DNA of 64,000 nt, from NCBI GenBank assembly GCA_965212005.1, contig OZ243038.1:1674001-1738000 (forward strand). The letters are read 5' to 3'. Position numbers and translations under genes: made by a program. Positions 59,937-64,000 of this stretch are shown here, piece by piece. The DNA is from G965212005 sp965212005 (GTDB lineage Bacteria > Pseudomonadota > Gammaproteobacteria > Porifericomitales > Porifericomitaceae). The notes below the pieces were generated by a model. That model was given only the letters and a program-made list of their open reading frames with translations. It did no database searches and was not told the origin of the DNA. Position 1 is the first letter of the stretch. Each line of letters starts with the position of its first letter.

Positions 59937-61283
59937 ATGTCCGCACTGGAGAAGATTCACGCCCGCGAGATCCTGGATTCGCGCGGCAACCCGACCGTGC
60001 AGGCCGAGGTGCACACGGCAGCCGGCCACGTCGGCATTGCCCGGGTGCCCTCCGGCTCTTCCACCGGCAGCCAGGAAGCATGGGAGTTGTGCGACGCTGA
60101 TCCGGCACGTTACCGGGGCAAAGGTAAGCTGCGCGCGGTGCGCAACGTCAAGGAGCGCATTGCCCCGCGTCTGCGGGGTATTGAGATCAGCGAGCAGCGG
60201 ACGATCGATCAGGCCATGATCGAACTGGATGGCACGGAAGACAAGCGTGAATTAGGGGCGAACGCGATCCTGGCGGTGTCGTTGGCGGTAGCCCGCGCCG
60301 CCGCGGCGGAAAACGGCATGGAACTGTTCGAATGGCTGGGCAAAGAAAGCGCCGCGCCGCGGCAGCTTCCCGTGCCGATGATGAACCTGATCAATGGCGG
60401 TGTCCACGCCAACAATAACATTGACCTGCAGGAATTCATGGTGCTGCCGGTGGGCGCTTCCAGCATGCACGAGGCGGTGCGCTACGGGGCGGAGGTGTTC
60501 TACGCGCTGCGCGACGTGCTCGAGGCACGGGGGTACGCCACCGCGGTGGGCGATGAGGGCGGCTTCAGTCCCGCCCTGTCTTCGAACGAGGCCGGCCTGG
60601 AGTTGCTCATGGAGGCGGTGCAGAAAGCCGGTCTGCGGGCGCCGGAGGACGTGCTGTTGGGACTGGACATGGCGAGTTCGGAGTTCTACCGGGACGGGCG
60701 CTACCGGCTCCGCGCGGAGCAGCGCGAACTGCAAAGCGCGGAGCTGAGCGACTTGCTGGCAGAGTGGGTTCAGTCCTACCCGATTATCACGGTGGAAGAC
60801 GCGATGGCGGAGGATGACTGGGAGGGTTGGCGGCAACTCACCCGGCGCCTGGGCCGTCGGCTGCAACTGGTGGGTGACGACCTGTTCGTCACCAACACCC
60901 GCCTGCTGCGGCGCGGCATTGAGGAAAAGGCGGCGAATTCGATCCTGATTAAGCTGAATCAGATCGGTACCCTGAGCGAGACACTGGAAGCGGTGCGCCT
61001 GGCCAGGGAAAATGGCTACACTATCGTAATCTCGCACCGATCCGGAGAAACTGCGGATACGACCATTGCCGATTTGGCAGTCGGCATCGGCGCCGGACAG
61101 ATCAAAACCGGGTCTTTGTGCCGGTCGGAACGGGTAGAGAAATATAATCGCCTGACGTGGATTGAAGATATGCTCGGTGCGCAGGCCGAATATGCAGGGA
61201 CCAGAAGCTTTGCAAACTTCGACCTTGCCGCCTGCGCCTCGCCCGTCGTCGCGCCAGGCCAGGCCCGGGAGTTGGGCGGATGA
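59937..61283 (+). CDS. eno: Enolase
   Basis: Enolase converts 2-phosphoglycerate to PEP in glycolysis. It is also a scaffold in RNA degradosomes of some Proteobacteria. The 448-residue protein has the catalytic Glu in 'VGDEGGFSP', metal ligands in 'LDMASSEFY', 'TVEDAMAEDDW' and 'VGDDLFVTN', the catalytic Lys in 'ILIKLNQIGT', and 'VISHRSGET'. The substrate loop reads 'SSTGSQEAWEL', close to the usual GASTGxxEAxEL. It is slightly longer than E. coli enolase, with an extra C-terminal tail after 'EDMLGAQA'. Its stop overlaps the ftsB start. Confidence 0.96.
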   Translation: MSALEKIHAREILDSRGNPTVQAEVHTAAGHVGIARVPSGSSTGSQEAWELCDADPARYRGKGKLRAVRNVKERIAPRLRGIEISEQRTIDQAMIELDGTEDKRELGANAILAVSLAVARAAAAENGMELFEWLGKESAAPRQLPVPMMNLINGGVHANNNIDLQEFMVLPVGASSMHEAVRYGAEVFYALRDVLEARGYATAVGDEGGFSPALSSNEAGLELLMEAVQKAGLRAPEDVLLGLDMASSEFYRDGRYRLRAEQRELQSAELSDLLAEWVQSYPIITVEDAMAEDDWEGWRQLTRRLGRRLQLVGDDLFVTNTRLLRRGIEEKAANSILIKLNQIGTLSETLEAVRLARENGYTIVISHRSGETADTTIADLAVGIGAGQIKTGSLCRSERVEKYNRLTWIEDMLGAQAEYAGTRSFANFDLAACASPVVAPGQARELGG

Positions 61284-61609
61284 ATGCCAGACGAGTCTGT
61301 TGGCTGTTGGTGCTGACGCTGTGCATCTTGCAGATACAATTGTGGAGTGGAAGCGGTTCCCTGACAGAGGTGCATCACTTGCGTCAGGCCATACAGCGGC
61401 AGCAGCAGGAAAACCACGAGCGCGCCGCACAAAATGCCGCTTTAGCGGCTGAGGTTGAGGATCTAAAGCAGGGTTTGGACGTGATCGAGGAGTTGGCCCG
61501 CAGCGAGCTTGCCATCACTCTCAAGGGAGAGACTTTCTACCATATCATCGAACAAGAAGGGGGCTATCAGCCGCCGCCGCCTCAGTCCGCCGTGCTGCCT
61601 GGACCTTAA
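61280..61609 (+). CDS. ftsB: Cell division protein FtsB
   Basis: FtsB is the bitopic divisome protein that forms the FtsQLB complex and activates septal synthesis. The 109-residue product has a single N-terminal membrane helix ('VCWLLVLTLCILQIQLW') and a periplasmic coiled coil ('LRQAIQRQQQENHERAAQ' onward), then 'EELARSELAITLKGETFY', the family end motif. It overlaps the enolase stop by ATGA. eno-ftsB-ispD-ispF is the usual order. Confidence 0.93.
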   Translation: MNARRVCWLLVLTLCILQIQLWSGSGSLTEVHHLRQAIQRQQQENHERAAQNAALAAEVEDLKQGLDVIEELARSELAITLKGETFYHIIEQEGGYQPPPPQSAVLPGP

Positions 61610-61648
61610 AGGATCCGGGTGCTGTCCGTGAGAGCGGCAGGCTGAGCC

Positions 61649-62356
61649 ATGCGTTATTGGGCCGTGGTCCCGGCGGCGGGCACGGGCGAGCGTGTGGGCG
61701 GCGATACGCCCAAGCAGTACCTGCAACTGTGCGGTCGCGCCGTGCTGGAACACGCGCTCGCCCCCTTCCGCGATCACCCCGATATAGCAGGCATTGTGGT
61801 GGCGCTGGCGCCGGAAGATCGGTACTGGCATCAGTTGGCAGTGTCGTGCGAGCCGCGAGTCCGCTGGACCCGGGGAGGGAAGAAACGCTGCCAGTCGGTT
61901 TTGCTTGCGCTGCAGGCCCTGGCGGAACAGGCACAGCCGGCGGACTGGGTGCTGGTGCATGATGCGGCCCGTCCCTGCCTGCACCCGCAGGATCTGCGGC
62001 GCCTGCTGCGTGAATTATCCGGGCACCCCTGCGGTGGGTTGTTGGCCATCCCGGTAACGGATACGCTAAAGTGCACCAACGCACGCAAAGAGGTACTCGC
62101 AACGGTGACACGCGAACGGCTGTGGCGGGCACTGACCCCGCAGATGTTTCGCTTCAGCGTGCTCCATGCCGCCCTGGAGCAGTGTTTGCACGGTCCTGAT
62201 CCGCAGTGCCTGCCGACCGATGAGGCGCAGGCCGTGGAACTTGCAGGCGGTCAGCCGGTACTGATTGAGGGGCGCCCGGATAACCTGAAAATCACCCACG
62301 GCGCCGACTTGGTATTGGCCGAGGCCATCCTGCTGGCCAGGCAAGAGCAGGGATAA
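61649..62356 (+). CDS. ispD: 2-C-methyl-D-erythritol 4-phosphate cytidylyltransferase
   Basis: IspD makes CDP-methylerythritol in the MEP isoprenoid pathway. The 235-residue protein has 'VVPAAGTGERVGGDTPKQYL', 'RGGKKRCQSVLLAL', 'VLVHDAARPCLHPQDL', 'IPVTDTLK' and 'TDEAQAVELAGGQPVLIEG'. The start is ATG 61649, 39 bp after ftsB. It shares one base of its stop with the ispF ATG. Confidence 0.96.
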   Translation: MRYWAVVPAAGTGERVGGDTPKQYLQLCGRAVLEHALAPFRDHPDIAGIVVALAPEDRYWHQLAVSCEPRVRWTRGGKKRCQSVLLALQALAEQAQPADWVLVHDAARPCLHPQDLRRLLRELSGHPCGGLLAIPVTDTLKCTNARKEVLATVTRERLWRALTPQMFRFSVLHAALEQCLHGPDPQCLPTDEAQAVELAGGQPVLIEGRPDNLKITHGADLVLAEAILLARQEQG

Positions 62357-62835
62357 TGCGCATCGGTCACGGCTACGATGCCCACCGCTTCACGGCGGGC
62401 CGGCCCTTGATCCTGGCCGGCGTGCATATCCCGCATGATCGGGGCCTGGCTGCGCATTCGGACGGGGACGCCGCCATCCATGCTCTGTGTGACGCACTGC
62501 TGGGAGCGGCTGGTTTGGGCGATATCGGCACTCATTTCCCTGACACGGACGCCCGCTTCAAGGATATGGATAGCCGGCATTTTCTAGAGCAGGTCCATGC
62601 CCGCCTGCAGGCGCAGGAGCTGGGGATTCTCAACGTCGATTTGACGATCCTGACCCAGTCCCCAAAACTGGCCCCGCATTTACCGATCATGTGTGCCCGC
62701 CTGGCAGAAATTCTGGGCCTGGCCCGGGAGCAGGTCAACGTGAAGGCAGGGACCACCGAAGGCATGGGCTTCATCGGAAGGGGGGAAGGATTGGCCGTGC
62801 ACGCTGTAGTGCTGCTGCAGTCGATCCGTGTCTAG
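62356..62835 (+). CDS. ispF: 2-C-methyl-D-erythritol 2,4-cyclodiphosphate synthase
   Basis: IspF cyclises CDP-methylerythritol-2-phosphate in the MEP pathway. The 159-residue trimeric-type protein has the zinc ligands in 'GHGYDAHRF' (Asp8, His10) and 'HSDGDAAIHALCDALLGAAG' (His42), 'DIGTHFPDTD', and 'NVKAGTTEGMGFIGRGEG'. The TAATG overlap with ispD suggests coupled translation. Confidence 0.97.
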   Translation: MRIGHGYDAHRFTAGRPLILAGVHIPHDRGLAAHSDGDAAIHALCDALLGAAGLGDIGTHFPDTDARFKDMDSRHFLEQVHARLQAQELGILNVDLTILTQSPKLAPHLPIMCARLAEILGLAREQVNVKAGTTEGMGFIGRGEGLAVHAVVLLQSIRV

Positions 62836-62997
62836 AATGCGGCATATGGAGCCGGGAAACGGTTCCCACCGATAATGTTGCAGTGCAGCGGGGCCGGTCC
62901 TTGCCCGACCGGGTGGGAGGAGGCCTGCCGCCCATCGCTCCCCATTGTACCCATCGCGCAGGCGAGTGCTACTTATTGCGGCCTTAGTTTGCTATGA

Positions 62998-63026
62998 TTG
63001 ACATAAAATAACTTATGGATTGTACT
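62998..63026 (+). promoter_or_regulatory. Candidate sigma-70 promoter of the receiver/MBL pair
   Basis: TTGACA at 62998-63003 is a perfect -35 box. TGTACT at 63021-63026 matches four of six -10 bases with an ideal 17-bp spacer. The site is about 36 bp upstream of the ATG at 63062. It lies in a 226-bp gap after ispF, so the pair is probably a separate transcription unit. Confidence 0.55.
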
Positions 63027-63061
63027 GAAAAAAATACGAGGATAGCCGCAAGGGGCCCGGA

Positions 63062-63451
63062 ATGAGCGCAGAGTTACCTGAAATAGCCGTTGTTGACCGC
63101 AGTGCCGTGATGCGGTCCATGTTTGAAGCCTGTTTGGAGAAAATGGAAGTCAAGCTGCGCTTCTTCGACTCGCTGGTGGCGGCATCGGAATACCTGGACC
63201 AGAATCGTCCCGTGTTGCTGTTTCTCAGCAATAAGGTGCAGGGCAAAGATGGGCTTTCCTTCCTGCGCGAGTTGCGGCGACGGTCACAAAACCAGGACAT
63301 CGCGGTGGTCTTGATCAGTTCCAAAAATTACATGCAGGATCGGATCGTTGCGGAAGAGTTGGGAGTGATCGAATTCATGGTTAAACCGATGCCAATGCAG
63401 GCTATCCGCGATATAGTGGCTAAGAACCTGCCTGACAACAAACAGTCCTGA
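63062..63451 (+). CDS. Stand-alone pseudo-receiver (REC) protein lacking the phospho-acceptor Asp
   Basis: The 129-residue protein has the CheY-like receiver layout with no output domain. 'EIAVVDRSAVMRSMFEACL' is strand 1/helix 1, 'VLLFLSNKVQGKDGLSFLRE' strand 3 and its loop, 'VVLISSKNYMQ' strand 4 with Ser86, and 'FMVKPMPMQ' strand 5 with the conserved Lys108. In normal receivers the phospho-acceptor Asp sits eight residues before the DG glycine; here that position is Ser56, and the acidic pair is reduced to Asp12. Phosphorylation is therefore unlikely. It lies 17 bp before an MBL-fold gene. Confidence 0.85.
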   Translation: MSAELPEIAVVDRSAVMRSMFEACLEKMEVKLRFFDSLVAASEYLDQNRPVLLFLSNKVQGKDGLSFLRELRRRSQNQDIAVVLISSKNYMQDRIVAEELGVIEFMVKPMPMQAIRDIVAKNLPDNKQS

Positions 63452-63468
63452 CGGTTTCCGGAACCGTT

Positions 63469-64000
63469 ATGTCTGATGCCTACGTCCGATTCTGGGGGGT
63501 TCGGGGTTCGTATGCCTCTCCTTACCGCAGCCACATGAAAGTGGGGGGCAATACTTCCTGCGTCGAGATCCGGGAGGGAAACCATATCCTGCTCTGTGAT
63601 GCGGGTACGGGCATCATCCCCCTTGGCAATTTATTGATGAAGCAAAACGAAGTGCGTGAGTTGTTTATTATCCTGACGCACTATCACTGGGATCACATTT
63701 GCGGCTTGCCTTTTTTTGTTCCGGCGTTTTCCCCTGAGTGGAGCATCACCTTTTTCGGTCCCGGAGAAACTGCCGCGGACGTTGAGCATTCGGTCAGTTC
63801 ACAGATGAAGGCTCCTTTTTTCCCGGTCAGTACGGAAACCTGGCTGGCGAAGATTAAGTATCAGACCTATACGGAAAATGGCTTCGACTATGGTCCGCTG
63901 AAAGTCCAATACGAAAGCGTCCATCACCCCGGTGTGACCTACGGATACCGGGTTACGTCCGTTGGCAGAACTATCGCTTACGCGCCGGACAATGAGTGCA
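63469..64000 (+). CDS. Metallo-beta-lactamase-fold hydrolase (3' end outside window)
   Basis: From ATG 63469 the frame runs 177 codons to the window edge without a stop. It begins 'MSDAYVRFWGVRGSYASPYR', followed by 'VGGNTSCVEI' and 'LLCDAGTGIIPLGN', then the zinc motif 'THYHWDHICGLPFF' (HxHxDH) and a later His in 'VHHPGVTYGYR'. This matches the WGVRG-type MBL hydrolases related to class III cyclic-nucleotide phosphodiesterases and tRNase Z-like enzymes. The substrate is unknown. The close spacing to the pseudo-receiver suggests a shared regulatory job; such domains are sometimes fused. Confidence 0.88.
   Translation, partial: MSDAYVRFWGVRGSYASPYRSHMKVGGNTSCVEIREGNHILLCDAGTGIIPLGNLLMKQNEVRELFIILTHYHWDHICGLPFFVPAFSPEWSITFFGPGETAADVEHSVSSQMKAPFFPVSTETWLAKIKYQTYTENGFDYGPLKVQYESVHHPGVTYGYRVTSVGRTIAYAPDNEC

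Overview
The window reads as a high-GC gammaproteobacterial chromosome segment. Gene clusters that are typical of Pseudomonas-like and other Gammaproteobacteria recur in order: coaBC-dut-algC-argB, metX-metW-DUF4426, proC-yggT, pilT-pilU, leuS-lptE-holA, pal-cpoB-queE-queC, amgK-murU, kdsD-kdsC-lptC, phoBR-pstSCAB-phoU and pyrG-kdsA-eno-ftsB-ispD-ispF. LPS genes (kdsA, kdsC, kdsD, lptC, lptE) show a Gram-negative envelope. The junctions between clusters are rearranged: prmC is not next to prfA, tolB is not before pal, and lptA/lptB do not follow lptC. This suggests a lineage some distance from model species.

Positions 1-11.3 kb hold the 3' part of a giant secreted adhesin. It has about ten cadherin-like domains, ten fibronectin-III domains and nine copies of a third, unrecognised beta-rich module, and ends in an autotransporter-type beta-barrel. 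Three almost identical 585-bp units lie in tandem inside it. Positions 11.3-15.3 kb form an accessory islet. It contains GC-rich hairpin repeats, a composite small ORF, an AT-rich gene for a DUF7002/DarT-like protein with a small ORF directly upstream, an orphan VapB-like antitoxin, a frameshifted hsdR remnant, an unrecognised coiled-coil protein, a small membrane protein and a 149-bp direct repeat around a 237-bp segment.

From 15.3 kb on the content is mostly core housekeeping: translation termination and heme synthesis (prfA, hemA); DNA repair and replication (radC, an exonuclease III with intact catalytic residues, holA); coenzyme A, dUTPase, arginine, pyrimidine, methionine and proline synthesis; and twitching-motility ATPases, one PilT followed by two PilU-type paralogues. 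Next come leuS, the Pal/CpoB envelope module, queuosine precursor enzymes, the AmgK/MurU peptidoglycan recycling pair, Kdo synthesis with LptC, and a complete Pho/Pst phosphate-sensing and uptake region. The right end carries pyrG-kdsA-eno-ftsB-ispD-ispF, then a receiver domain that lacks its phospho-acceptor aspartate, next to a metallo-beta-lactamase-fold protein cut by the window edge.

The most interesting candidates are the AT-rich DUF7002 module in the islet, the modular adhesin with its unnamed repeat, and the pseudo-receiver/MBL pair. No tRNA, rRNA, CRISPR array or transposase was seen. All family assignments rest on reading the sequence; no database search was run.
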